A stretch of DNA of 64,000 nucleotides from Planctomycetaceae bacterium (GTDB lineage: Bacteria > Planctomycetota > Phycisphaerae > Tepidisphaerales > Tepidisphaeraceae), in contig JAIYCY010000025.1 of NCBI GenBank assembly GCA_027487775.1, positions 62,001-126,000 on the forward strand, in the 5' to 3' direction. The notes under the pieces were generated by a model. It was not told the origin of the DNA. It did not search any database and saw only the letters and a list, made by a program, of their open reading frames with translations. Below are positions 9,587 to 18,523 of this stretch, piece after piece; position 1 is the stretch's first letter, and the number at the start of each line of letters is the position of its first letter. The translations under genes and the position numbers were made by a program.

Positions 9587-10207
9587 GTGAATGCAACGGC
9601 ACTGACAATGCTCGCCGACGGCGGATGGGTTCCGGTGGTGTTCTTCTTTTTCTTTGTGGTCATCTGGATCATGGGCGCGATCGGATCGGCCGTGAAGAAG
9701 CAGCAGGAGGAAGAGAAGCGCAAGCGTGTTCGCGACTCCATCGGCAGCCCGGATTGGTCCGATCCGTCGAGCGTTCCACCGCGTACCCTTCCACGAGGCG
9801 CGCAGAACCGCTCGGGACAAAATCCGCAGCGTTCGCCTATGCCCGCCCAGCGGAAGCAGACTCGCCCGCCGCAACAAGGACAGACGATCGGTCGATCGGG
9901 CTCCTCTCGGCCGAATCAGTCAAGCAGGTCACCGGTTCCACCGCTCCCGCCACTTCCCAAAGCGTCGACCCGCCCATCCGCGCGTCTTGAGGCCAGCACG
10001 TCGGCGCAGACTCCCGCGGGCGCGCGTGCGACACAGGCCAACGTGGTCAGCTCCGCCCATGCCCCCGCGCCCGAAACCACTCGACCAAACTCCGCAGCCC
10101 GCACCGACGAGTTGATCCGCAACGTCCGACTCATGCTCAAGAACGATCATGCCAAAGAGGCTCTCGTCCTCTCCGAGATTCTGGGCAAACCCTTGGCCGA
10201 GCGCTGA
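9587..10207 (+). CDS. Membrane-anchored, Pro/Ser-rich linker protein of the flotillin operon
   Basis: About 206 residues, family not recognised. One very hydrophobic segment with five consecutive Phe lies near residues 13-33, followed by a basic/Glu-rich stretch (KKQQEEEKRKR). Then comes a low-complexity Pro/Ser/Arg/Ala linker of roughly 110 residues and a short helical C-terminal domain (ELIRNVRLMLKNDHAKEALVLSEILGKPLAER). The shape suggests a tether presenting a small docking helix. The GTG start has AGGTG upstream; TTG at 9554 is an alternative. Its place after nfeD-nfeD-floA suggests a flotillin partner, but this is inference. Confidence 0.6.
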   Translation: MNATALTMLADGGWVPVVFFFFFVVIWIMGAIGSAVKKQQEEEKRKRVRDSIGSPDWSDPSSVPPRTLPRGAQNRSGQNPQRSPMPAQRKQTRPPQQGQTIGRSGSSRPNQSSRSPVPPLPPLPKASTRPSARLEASTSAQTPAGARATQANVVSSAHAPAPETTRPNSAARTDELIRNVRLMLKNDHAKEALVLSEILGKPLAER

Positions 10208-10862
10208 TCAATCGGTCTAGCGACCTGATGCGTCCATACGCAATGACCCCGTCGCGGGCTGCATAATCCGCGCCGCCCGCAACTCTTTCCGCCTTTACGG
10301 ACAAACAGTCCACATCCCTGTCACCAAATCGGATTCCACTTGGCCCCGGGCGTCAATCGGGATAACTCTGCTCGTGTAGCCACCAGATGGCCCGCAAGGA
10401 TGCAGCCGAAGGAGGCGCGACGTCGCAAGACGAACCCACGTCGCAAGACGAGGCCACGTCGCAAGACGTACCGAGCGTCGCAAGACGAGCCCACGTCGCA
10501 AGACCAACCCGATGTGAAGTCGCACGGAAGCACCAAGCCCATCCCCGACCGTCGCGCCATCTGTTCGACGGCCCTGTGGGGAGATTCTGTTTTCGTGCGG
10601 ACCCTTCTTCAATGTCATCGCCCATCGCGTCATCCCGATCCATCGCAGCCAACACGCGGGCACGCTTGCGTTGCCGCCGCGCCTTTCGCTTTTCGGCACT
10701 CTTGATTGCTTCGCTGCTTCTCGGCATCTCTCAGAAGGCTGATTCCAGCCCTGTGACCACCACCACCACACCCGCCTCGCCCACTGCCGACGCAGCGTCA
10801 ACCAGTTCGCTCGGCCAACCGCGTCTGCGGAGGCTTCATCTCGTCAGGCCCGACCTGATCCG
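10208..10862. other. 655-bp spacer between convergent genes, no confident gene
   Basis: The spacer holds an 18-bp tandem array and two weak open frames on opposite strands. One is a plus-strand frame from the ATG at 10612 to 10893. It would encode 93 residues with an Arg-rich N terminus and a short hydrophobic stretch (FSALLIASLLLGI) resembling a signal peptide, but it has no ribosome site and overlaps the next gene's 3' end. The other is a minus-strand frame 10353-10727 with a basic N terminus that runs into the repeat array. I regard neither as established. Confidence 0.4.
10420..10510. repeat. Tandem array, five units of about 18 bp
   Basis: Five imperfect copies of ACGTCGCAAGACGARCCC lie head to tail; one unit is 19 bp. 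The core CGTCGCAAGACG is a small palindrome, a 4-bp stem closed by GCAA (a GNRA-type tetraloop if transcribed in this direction). It lies between two convergent genes, about 210 bp beyond the stop codon of the flotillin-operon linker gene. Confidence 0.9.
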
Positions 10863-12161
10863 CTATCCGCTGGCTGTCGAAGCGATCTGCTGATCCCCTG
10901 ATCTGCCGCTCCGCTTCTGAACATCGTCGGCGATCTGAGCCAGCGCGTCGGCGGCGAATTTGACATCCTGCGGCGAGACGAACGGCCCGAAACTCAGTCG
11001 CGTCGTTCCGCCACCCTCAAGCGTCCCGATCGTGCGATGCATGAACGGCGCACAATGAATCCCGCTGCGCGTCAAAATCCCAAACTCACGCTCCAATCGC
11101 CCGCTCAAGTCCAGTGGCGCGATCCCATCGATGCGCACACTGAACACACCGATGCGATCCTTCACGCCCGGCGGACCGAAGTAGCGCAGCCCCTCGATGT
11201 CCATGACCCCTTCGATGAAGGTCCGCACCAGATGCGTCTGATGCTGCCACGCCGCATCAATGCCCTGCACCAGCAGATGCTCGATCCCCGCACAAAGCCC
11301 CGCAATGCCGATCGCGTTGTGGCTCCCCGGCTCGTACTTATCCGGCAACGACTCGGGCTGTCGCGGTTCATCGCTTTGACTTCCCGTTCCACCCTCACGC
11401 AAGGGCCTGAGCATCTTTTCAATGCCCGGCCGCAGATAGAGAAACCCGGTCCCAAGCGGCCCGAGCAGTGCTTTATGCCCCGGCGCAGCGAGCAAATCGA
11501 TGCAATCGGCTTCGACGTCGATCGGCACATGCCCGACCGACTGTGCGGCATCGACCACGAGCGGGATCGCCAGCTCGCGTGCCATCCGACCGATCGCCCG
11601 GATCGGCTGGACCACGCCCGTGACATTGCTTGCATGGGTCAGTGCGATCAACTTTGTGTTGCGTCTGACCGCCCGTCGAAGGTCGTCCGGATCGAGCAAC
11701 GTCGTCTTCGGATCGACCTTCACACTCGTCAGCTCGATCATCCCCGCATCCGCCATCGCGTGGAGGGGTCGCAGGATCGAGTTGTGATCGGCATCCGTGC
11801 AGATCACATGCGGGCGTTTCGACGGATCGATGAGGCCCTTGATCGCAAGGTTGAGTGCGTCGGAACAGTTGAGGGTGTAGACGACATGCCTCGTCGAAGT
11901 CCCGCCGATGACGCGAGCGATCAGTTCGCGTCCGCGATCCAGCACGGCACGACTCGCCATCGCCTCGGCATACGCGCCCCGGCCGGCGCTTGCGCCGATG
12001 TGCGTCGCGTAGTGGGTGATCGCCTCCAACACGCCCGGCGGTTTTGGAAAACTCGTGGCGGCGTTGTCGAGATACAAACGTCGGATCGACGATGACGACA
12101 ACATCCCCGTGGCGACACCGTCGGGGAGTGTTTTAACCGGTTTTTCCTTATCTGGTTTCAT
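10863..12161 (-). CDS. Cysteine desulfurase-family class V aminotransferase (EF2568 type)
   Basis: A 432-residue PLP enzyme. The start of the fold, YLDNAATSFPKP, is the hallmark of the EF2568-type cysteine desulfurase-like family. The PLP-binding Lys is in APGHKALLGPLGTG, and a candidate persulfide Cys lies in RSGIHCAPF near the C terminus, the position of the SufS-type catalytic Cys. It may mobilise sulfur from cysteine, but members of this subfamily are not well characterised and the substrate is uncertain. CGGAGA precedes the ATG. It follows a hypothetical gene by 44 bp on the same strand. Confidence 0.88.
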   Translation of the reverse strand: MKPDKEKPVKTLPDGVATGMLSSSSIRRLYLDNAATSFPKPPGVLEAITHYATHIGASAGRGAYAEAMASRAVLDRGRELIARVIGGTSTRHVVYTLNCSDALNLAIKGLIDPSKRPHVICTDADHNSILRPLHAMADAGMIELTSVKVDPKTTLLDPDDLRRAVRRNTKLIALTHASNVTGVVQPIRAIGRMARELAIPLVVDAAQSVGHVPIDVEADCIDLLAAPGHKALLGPLGTGFLYLRPGIEKMLRPLREGGTGSQSDEPRQPESLPDKYEPGSHNAIGIAGLCAGIEHLLVQGIDAAWQHQTHLVRTFIEGVMDIEGLRYFGPPGVKDRIGVFSVRIDGIAPLDLSGRLEREFGILTRSGIHCAPFMHRTIGTLEGGGTTRLSFGPFVSPQDVKFAADALAQIADDVQKRSGRSGDQQIASTASG

Positions 12162-12205
12162 TTTCTCCGTCGCGACATTCTATCTCGCCGAACTGAATCT
12201 CGCTT

Positions 12206-12712
12206 TCATTTTCCGGCCTTCTCTCCGGGAGGGAGCTCCGGCTCCTCGGGCGGTTCGACCAGATCCAGGGCCAATCGGGTCATGAAGAACATGAGTTCAT
12301 ATTCCGCAATCGTGGGCGGGAGCGGATCACGCAGGTCGTATTGATGCGCGTGGTTCTCGGCCTGATCGTCGCCGCGACGTTCGCCTTCGGTGACGATGTG
12401 ATGATCAAATGTGACCGCATCCTCATGGCTCTGACTGATGACCAGTTCGCCCCATCGCCATGCCAGATGGATGCGGATGGAGAGCTGATTTCCCCATGTG
12501 GTCACCCGATGCGTCACGCCATTGCCGGCCATGAGCTTCACGAACTGATCGACCAGAGGGAAGATCGCCTTCTGCATGAAGGCCTGATAGTTATCATTGT
12601 GTTGTTGCATCCGCTCGATGGCCTCGCGTTCCGAGGCAAGCTTTTCGGGCGGAACTTCGAGGAAAGGCGCGAGCCGGGTCAACCACCATTTGGCAAACGT
12701 TTTGTCGAGCAT
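12206..12712 (-). CDS. Conserved-looking hypothetical protein, 168 aa
   Basis: Not recognised. The protein is mostly helical and soluble, with aromatic-rich N terminus (KTFAKWWLTRLAPFLEV), a central His/Asp-rich region (SHEDAVTFDHHIVTEGER, then AENHAHQYDLRDPLPPT) and a Pro/Glu-rich tail. The clustered His and Asp could bind metal, but no known motif is visible. AGGGG lies directly against the ATG, which is tight spacing. It is upstream of the class V aminotransferase and probably shares its transcript. Confidence 0.6.
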   Translation of the reverse strand: MLDKTFAKWWLTRLAPFLEVPPEKLASEREAIERMQQHNDNYQAFMQKAIFPLVDQFVKLMAGNGVTHRVTTWGNQLSIRIHLAWRWGELVISQSHEDAVTFDHHIVTEGERRGDDQAENHAHQYDLRDPLPPTIAEYELMFFMTRLALDLVEPPEEPELPPGEKAGK

Positions 12713-12821
12713 CCCCTGATGCTAGGCAATTGCCCACTGAACACAACGACCGACTTCGGTTACACTTGATCCACAGAGGACCAGCGAACGCAAACAGCAC
12801 CAGCGAAAGCGAGGCCGGGTC

Positions 12822-13745
12822 ATGAGCTTCTCCGAAGGTGTTAGCTGGCGATTCATTGAATCGATCGTCCAGCACTGGCGCGGAAGCGACGCGAGGCTCA
12901 CCGAGATGTGTCTCCTCACCGGCGGACTCGTCAACCAGACACTCTCGGTCAAGCTCAAGGATCAAGCTTCCGCCGTCATCAAGGTTTCGGATCACCGCGT
13001 CAATCTCAATCTCGCGCGTGAGGCCCGCGAGCTCGCCCGACTCGGCTCGCTCGGCATCCCGGTTCCCGAAGTCTACGACGTGCAGACTGCCAGCCTCGAA
13101 CAGCCGCACTCGTTTCTGGTCATGCAGCACGTGCCCGGCGTGAGCTTTCGCGAGCTAAGGCCCAAGCTCTCGCCCGATCATCTAGACGCCATCGAACTGG
13201 AGCTTTGCGAAATCGTCCTCAAGATGCACAACGTTGTTGGTCCATCCTTTGGTCGAAATGAGAGCGACGTCTTCGACCAATGGCCCGCGTTTTATCGCAG
13301 CCTCGTCGATCCCGTCCTCAGCGAGGCCGACAAGCTGCAGTGCCTGCCCGGCAAAACATTCAAGTTGATCCATCGCATCCACGACCATCTCGAAAGGCTC
13401 ATCCGCACCGACGACCCGCCACGCCTTCTCCACGGCGACCTCTGGGCCGCCAACATCATCTGCAATGTCGGCGAAGATCAGCGCTGGCGTATTGAGGCGA
13501 TCATCGACCCCGAACTCCGTTTCGGGCATGCCGAAGCCGAACTCGCCTACATGGACCTGTTCAAAACCATTACCCCCGCCTTCAAACAACGCTACGCCAA
13601 GACCTATCCTCTAGGCAACGACTATCACAGACGTCGCAAGCCCGTTTACCAGCTCTACGGACTCATCAATCAACTGCAGATGAACGGCCCCGCCTACGCC
13701 CCACCCCTCATCGAGGCCGTCGACAAACTGAGCGGCTTCATCTGA
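12822..13745 (+). CDS. Fructosamine kinase family protein
   Basis: A 307-residue kinase-fold protein. It has the ATP-binding loop region (LTGGLVNQTLSVKL), the catalytic motif LLHGDLWAANI near residue 206, and the metal-binding segment IDPELRFGHAEAELAYMD near 227-245; the HGDLW...N and IDP...GH.EAELA pair is diagnostic of fructosamine-3-kinase and ketoamine kinases. Such enzymes phosphorylate sugar adducts on amines and so help reverse glycation. GAGG lies nine bases before the ATG. It is divergent from the hypothetical gene at 12712. Confidence 0.9.
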   Translation: MSFSEGVSWRFIESIVQHWRGSDARLTEMCLLTGGLVNQTLSVKLKDQASAVIKVSDHRVNLNLAREARELARLGSLGIPVPEVYDVQTASLEQPHSFLVMQHVPGVSFRELRPKLSPDHLDAIELELCEIVLKMHNVVGPSFGRNESDVFDQWPAFYRSLVDPVLSEADKLQCLPGKTFKLIHRIHDHLERLIRTDDPPRLLHGDLWAANIICNVGEDQRWRIEAIIDPELRFGHAEAELAYMDLFKTITPAFKQRYAKTYPLGNDYHRRRKPVYQLYGLINQLQMNGPAYAPPLIEAVDKLSGFI

Positions 13746-14143
13746 CCCCACGATTCATCAGATCATGACAAAAAAACCAATCTCGCGCTGCGCGCCTGCG
13801 GACGCATTCGCGCAGCGCGTCCGTAGATGTAGAGGCGCAGCCGATGGATTGAGAGCCTTGTGATCCGTGATGGGGAAGCGATCTGAGCGTTTTCGAACGA
13901 ACTTTAGCAGCTTTTCCAGATTTTCATGGCATTTCAGGAGATTCTTGCCAATGAACGTTTGTGCGCGAGCGTGTGGAAAGCGCTTTTAAGCGGGCGATTG
14001 GTGAGCGCGAGCGTTTGGGAATGAGCGCTTGGAATGAGTGTGTTCGATCGGGTCGCCGGGCACGGTCGTGATCGGCTGCCAATCGTTGGGGCATCGATGT
14101 GTTCGTATTTTCGGAGGGGGGTTCCATGAATTCGAACAACGGA
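13746..14143. other. 398-bp spacer between convergent genes
   Basis: No gene is seen. The left half carries a 36-bp palindrome that recurs 44 kb away. The right part (about 13955-14055) is a degraded, GAGCG/TTGG-rich stretch in which GAGCGTTTGGGAATGAGCGCTTGGAATGAG-like words repeat every 16-18 bp, probably a decayed tandem array. Confidence 0.6.
13784..13819. repeat. 36-bp dispersed palindrome (REP-like), copy 1
   Basis: Arms CGCGCTGCGC and GCGCAGCGCG are perfect complements around a 16-base loop. A second copy at 57861-57896 has identical arms and the same loop length in the inverse orientation, with 12 of 16 loop bases matching. Both lie in spacers. This is the behaviour of repetitive extragenic palindromes. 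Confidence 0.8.
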
Positions 14144-14953
14144 TTAGCTCACGCCTGTCCAACCTTCGTCGCCGAGCAGTTCATAGGGCCTGAAGCTGGA
14201 CTTATAGGTCATGCTTCCGCAGCCAGCCACCCAATACCCGAGGTAGTAATAGTCCAGCCCCTCAGCGACTGCGTAGTTGATCTCGCACAACGCGCCGAAG
14301 GTTCCCAGCGATCGATCCGCATGCCTCGGATCAAAGTAAAAATAGACGCTGCTGAGCGCACCCGGCACACGATCGCAAATCCCCACCGCGAGCAGTTCTC
14401 CGTCGCGTGTTCGATACTGAAACTCGATCGTCGGCACGGGACTGTCATGCAAAAATCGGAGGTAGTCTTCCGGCCCGATCTCCTCCTGCCCATGCCAGTC
14501 GATGCAGTACCTGCGATAAAGCTCGTACCCGGCCTCGCTCGGCATGGCCTCGCCGATGCTGATGGTCAGATCTGCGTTACGTCGCATGACGCGGCGTTGC
14601 GATTTGCTTGGCGCAAACGATCCGACCGGCACGCGCAGGGATCGACAGGCCCGACAATGCTCACACGCCGGCTGATAGATCAGTCGCCCGCTTCTCCTGA
14701 AATTGACATCCATCAATCGCCGATACGCCGCCGGATCGCACGTCCCTGCCATCGCGCCCTGCATTCGCGCAATCTGATCGGGCAGATAGACGCAAGGTTG
14801 CTCGCCAAACATTGTCAGCTTGATCCGCACCCCCGCCGGTGCGGAATCACTCGCGCCGGCCGACTTTCGTCCGTGTTCGTCCTCTTGCTCGCTCACAGGC
14901 TGGGATTCCTCATCGACTCGTGTTGGATTCACGCGGGGCGTCGTATGCGACAA
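14144..14953 (-). CDS. bpt: Aspartate/glutamate leucyltransferase (N-end rule)
   Basis: A 269-residue member of the arginyl/leucyl-tRNA-protein transferase family, which adds Leu to N-terminal Asp or Glu and marks proteins for ClpAP. Signature regions are IYQPACEHCRACRSLRVPV, the central YRRYCIDWHG, and the C-terminal YYYLGYWVAGCGSMTYKSSF before RPYELL. It begins with TTG directly after the stop of the upstream oxidoreductase gene. The first 40 residues are acidic, low complexity and absent from typical members, so a later start (GTG at codon 42) is possible. Confidence 0.9.
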   Translation of the reverse strand: MSHTTPRVNPTRVDEESQPVSEQEDEHGRKSAGASDSAPAGVRIKLTMFGEQPCVYLPDQIARMQGAMAGTCDPAAYRRLMDVNFRRSGRLIYQPACEHCRACRSLRVPVGSFAPSKSQRRVMRRNADLTISIGEAMPSEAGYELYRRYCIDWHGQEEIGPEDYLRFLHDSPVPTIEFQYRTRDGELLAVGICDRVPGALSSVYFYFDPRHADRSLGTFGALCEINYAVAEGLDYYYLGYWVAGCGSMTYKSSFRPYELLGDEGWTGVS

Positions 14954-15979
14954 TCAAAGCCTTTCAATCTCGACTCGTGCGGCATCTCGATGCGACCGCA
15001 TCGCCGCGTGCACCATCGCGAGGCTGTTGAAGTTTTTTGCACATTCCGTCTGCGGGATCTTGCCGGTTCGCAGGAACCGCAGCATCTCATCAAGCCCGCC
15101 GTGCATGCCGGGCTTCTTCACCTCTGCGATCTCAACATCCAGAGATCGCAGGGGCAGATTGAATTTCGCCTGACTGCGATCCCCAACGACCTCACCTCGC
15201 GGCGATTCATCCTGCGCGTAGACCAGCGTCCCTGCAGTTCCGATGATCCTCCAATTCCCGTTCCAGCTCGTATGACAACCCTCCGCGCACCACGACCCGC
15301 GAAAACCAAACCGCACACCGTCAGCCATCCGAAAGACAGCCATCGCGCTCGCATCACCCGCGTACCAGCTTCCCGACGGATTGAACTCCTCGCACCACAC
15401 GCTCTCGGCATCGCCACCAAGAAACATCCGCGCCAAGTCGAACTGATGGATCGCCATATCCAAAATCAAAGGCGACTCCATCGCATCCCTGAATCCGCCA
15501 AAATGTGCACCGATGAAAAAGTCGCAGTGCATTTCCGTGATCCGCCCGAGTCGACCCGATGCGATCGTCTGCCGAATCGACTCGTGATTCGCGTCCCAGC
15601 GACGCGATTGACTGACCATGTACATCTTTCCCGTGCGCCTGCTCGTCTCGACCATGCGCCTCGCATCATCAAGGTTCGCAGCCATCGGCTTCTCACCCAC
15701 CACGTGCAGCCCCGCCTCCATCGCGGCGCATGTCACCTTCGCGTGCGCTTCTGGGATTGTCAGATCGATCAAAAAGTCCGCGCGACGCTCCGCGAGCGCT
15801 TCATGCAGATCGGACATTGCTCGGGCGCCCGACAGCTTGAACTCGTCGATCCGACGCTCCGCGTTCTCCCGCTTCAGGTCAACCACCGCAACCACGTCCA
15901 AGCCCTCGCTGACGACATGCGGCAGCCACGCCCCGGCGATCCCACCCGCACCAACCACGATCACACGTTCGTTCGACAT
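14954..15979 (-). CDS. Gfo/Idh/MocA family oxidoreductase
   Basis: A 341-residue NAD(P)-dependent dehydrogenase. The Rossmann motif VVGAGGIAGAWLP is at the N terminus, the family EKP motif (VVGEKPMAANL) near residue 95, and a substrate-domain segment (DMAIHQFDLARMFLG) around 175 supplies the conserved His. Substrates of the family are sugars, inositols and related compounds; the specific one cannot be told. I chose the ATG over a GTG six bases upstream. It follows the sialate O-acetylesterase gene, which suggests a carbohydrate, but it runs straight into bpt. Confidence 0.88.
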   Translation of the reverse strand: MSNERVIVVGAGGIAGAWLPHVVSEGLDVVAVVDLKRENAERRIDEFKLSGARAMSDLHEALAERRADFLIDLTIPEAHAKVTCAAMEAGLHVVGEKPMAANLDDARRMVETSRRTGKMYMVSQSRRWDANHESIRQTIASGRLGRITEMHCDFFIGAHFGGFRDAMESPLILDMAIHQFDLARMFLGGDAESVWCEEFNPSGSWYAGDASAMAVFRMADGVRFGFRGSWCAEGCHTSWNGNWRIIGTAGTLVYAQDESPRGEVVGDRSQAKFNLPLRSLDVEIAEVKKPGMHGGLDEMLRFLRTGKIPQTECAKNFNSLAMVHAAMRSHRDAARVEIERL

Positions 15980-16027
15980 CCACACATCATCGAACGACAG
16001 GCGCGCAACTTCAAATGCGTGAGCCGA

Positions 16028-18064
16028 TCACGGCACGACATCGATCTCAAACGGCTCGGCGGGCAGTTGCTCGGCGTTGTACAAACTCGCAGGCGGAAGG
16101 TTCTGCCAGGCATATCGCACCCGCGTCGGCTCGCCAATCCCGCTCGCACTCAGCTTGATGGTTTCGCCTTCGATGGTCGCGTCCGCCCACGCCCAGTTTC
16201 CGTCCGCGTCACCCAACGCAAAGTTCTTCGACAGATCATTCTCCCGCGCGACCAGGCCCGAGCCGACATGATCAAAACTCACCCGCACACCAGATCCGTC
16301 ACGTCTTGCCATCACGGGACGCGGTCCGCCTGGCACGATCGCCTTCCCGTAGGTCTCCGCGAGCGCGATCTGTGCCAGTCGCTCACCCACCGCTCGTTTG
16401 TTGCGCGGATGAATGTCTTTGGCGTCCCCCACATCGATCGCCACCGCCATCCCGACGTTCTTCATCCTCGCTGCAACGCGGCGCTGCGCTTCGCGCAGAT
16501 TCGCCCAGTTCGGATTTTCATTCGGCTCGCCGTTGTTGTTCATGTAACCCGCAAGCTGAACCTGCAGGAATGGAAACTCCGATCCGCCCCACGCCTCACG
16601 CCAACTCGCAATCATCAGCTCCATCAGATCCGCGTACTCTCGCCATTCACCTGCGTTGCTTTCTCCCTGGTACCAGATCGCCCCACGCATCGCATAAGGC
16701 ACCAGTGGATGCACCATCCCATTCCACAGTTCCCCCGCCATCTTCTCGCCAATCGAAGGCGTTGGCGGCATCGGCGTATCCGACTTGGGCGTCACTCGAT
16801 GTTCAACGCCGAATCGCCATTCGCCCGGCAGCCCCACACGCCGCGCCTTGCCTTCGTTGGATTCTACATCCGCGGGACCGATCCACATCGAACCCACCGG
16901 CCCGGCAATCCCGCCATTGCCCATATGGTCGTGCACCCGCACCGCAACCACATTCTTCCCCGGCCTGAGCACCTCCGCTGGCACTGCATACTGCCGCGCC
17001 TTCATCCAGAATCGCGGAACCTCCGGCCCGGTCGAACCCACTTCCACGCCGTTCACATACGTCCGATCCATGTCATCCACTGCCCCCAGGCTCAGCATCG
17101 CATTCGCCTGGCCCATGGATGTCACGCTGGCGATCTGCTCTGCGGTCAACTCGATTGTCGCACGAAGCCAGAAGATCCCGTCCATCACCTCGCCCTGCGA
17201 CTCGATGTTCCCCGGCATCTTCATCACCGGCCACGACGAGTCATCAAACGCCGCTCCGGCAAATCCGCTCGCCAGAGGCGACACGCCCGGATCGCCCCGA
17301 CCCGTCGCCTCGTGCCACGCCAACAACTTTGGCACCCACGGACGCCATCGCGCTTCGAGCAACTCTGGAGTCATCGGCTCGATGCGATCCTTCACGATCG
17401 GCATCGCACGCAGCCGCTCGATCGGCGTCCACGCTTCCGCTGCCGTTCCTCCCCAAGCCACCTTGATCAGACCGACCGGCACATCCAGCTCACGATGAAG
17501 CCGCTCGCCAAAGTGATACGCCACCGCGCTAAATCCGCGGACCGCATCAGGCCCACAGACCTGCCACTTCACGTCAATATCGTCCATCGGCGTCTTTGAT
17601 CGCACGCGCGGGCCGTTCAGCAGTCGAATCTTCGGATGATTGACACTCGCAATCTCACTAGCGGAGTCGCTGCTCGCCATGTTCCATTCCATGTTGCTCT
17701 GGCCCGAGCAGATCCACACCTCACCCACAAGCACATCTACAAACTCTATCCGCTCTGCACCCGCCTCCACACGCATCGTGTGAGGCCCGCCGGCATCCAG
17801 CGCTTTCAGATTGACGCGCCAGATGCCCGAGTCATTCGCGACCGCGTCCACCGTTTGATCTTCAATCGCAATGGTCACCTTCGCACCCGGCGACGCCTTC
17901 CCCCACACCGGCACCGCCCCGCCGCGCTGTAGCACCATCCCGTCCCCAAACACCTTCGGCATCCAAAGCGATTCCGCCTCAGCAGCCCCCGACATCCATC
18001 CGACGCACACCAACACGCATCCCGCCATTCCTGTTGTTCGCTTTGAGATCGACATGGTTCGCAT
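16028..18064 (-). CDS. Exported sialate O-acetylesterase-type SGNH esterase
   Basis: A 678-residue secreted esterase. A signal peptide (residues 1-30, ending GAAEAES) precedes the SASA-type domain: Ser motif WICSGQSNMEW near 118-128, GTAAEAW region, and the C-terminal acid/base motif DIHPRNK. A jelly-roll insertion (about 280-400) interrupts the catalytic domain, as in sialate O-acetylesterases. It removes acetyl groups from sugars outside the cytoplasm, which fits the polysaccharide-degrading habit of planctomycetes. GGGAG precedes the ATG. Confidence 0.88.
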   Translation of the reverse strand: MRTMSISKRTTGMAGCVLVCVGWMSGAAEAESLWMPKVFGDGMVLQRGGAVPVWGKASPGAKVTIAIEDQTVDAVANDSGIWRVNLKALDAGGPHTMRVEAGAERIEFVDVLVGEVWICSGQSNMEWNMASSDSASEIASVNHPKIRLLNGPRVRSKTPMDDIDVKWQVCGPDAVRGFSAVAYHFGERLHRELDVPVGLIKVAWGGTAAEAWTPIERLRAMPIVKDRIEPMTPELLEARWRPWVPKLLAWHEATGRGDPGVSPLASGFAGAAFDDSSWPVMKMPGNIESQGEVMDGIFWLRATIELTAEQIASVTSMGQANAMLSLGAVDDMDRTYVNGVEVGSTGPEVPRFWMKARQYAVPAEVLRPGKNVVAVRVHDHMGNGGIAGPVGSMWIGPADVESNEGKARRVGLPGEWRFGVEHRVTPKSDTPMPPTPSIGEKMAGELWNGMVHPLVPYAMRGAIWYQGESNAGEWREYADLMELMIASWREAWGGSEFPFLQVQLAGYMNNNGEPNENPNWANLREAQRRVAARMKNVGMAVAIDVGDAKDIHPRNKRAVGERLAQIALAETYGKAIVPGGPRPVMARRDGSGVRVSFDHVGSGLVARENDLSKNFALGDADGNWAWADATIEGETIKLSASGIGEPTRVRYAWQNLPPASLYNAEQLPAEPFEIDVVP

Positions 18065-18141
18065 CTGCCTGCTCCCTGTTTCCGGATGATTCGGTCATGT
18101 GCGGGATTGACGATCGACCCGCGTGCGCAGATCGTCGCGTC

Positions 18142-18369
18142 ATGCCTGAATCGTCGCAAGTGACATCGCCGAACGATCCCGTCGAAGGCGTCGACTATTA
18201 CATGCTCCCGAACGGGAAGCGCGTTTATTTGCCGGCATTTCATCAAAAGCGTGGCCACTGCTGCGGCAACAAATGCCGCAATTGTCCCTTTGATTGGGAA
18301 AGCGTCCCGTCCCAAAAAATCGACGCCAGCGAACCTCGCCCGCCACGCGAATGGCATCCGCCAACCTGA
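18142..18369 (+). CDS. Small Cys-rich DUF5522-type protein
   Basis: A 75-residue protein with the compact family signature GVDYYMLPNGKRVYLPAFH followed by CCGNKCRNCPF. The four Cys could hold a metal ion. The function of DUF5522 proteins is unknown. Two in-frame ATGs (18097 and 18142) are possible; the later one gives the usual short N terminus and leaves more room for the divergent esterase promoter. No clear Shine-Dalgarno is seen. Confidence 0.75.
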   Translation: MPESSQVTSPNDPVEGVDYYMLPNGKRVYLPAFHQKRGHCCGNKCRNCPFDWESVPSQKIDASEPRPPREWHPPT

Positions 18370-18523
18370 TCGACGTTCGGATCTTTGCGTAGACGAGCGA
18401 TTCCGCGCGATTTCGCGCAGCCCGATAACAAGCCGATCCCTCAATCAGCCTCGCGATCGCGTCGATGTTTCCTGCATCTGAACCGCGCGGCGGCTGTCGT
18501 TCTCGAGCGCGGGCGGATGATCC

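Noticed and set aside
10353-10727. Minus-strand 125-codon frame with basic N terminus
   Set aside because: More than a third of it is the 18-bp array read in frame; no ribosome site and no family resemblance.
14099-17599. A plus-strand open frame of 1166 codons
   Set aside because: It is antisense to bpt, the oxidoreductase and the esterase, all with clear family motifs. Its translation is Arg/His/Pro-rich without any domain, as expected for an opposite-strand shadow at high GC.
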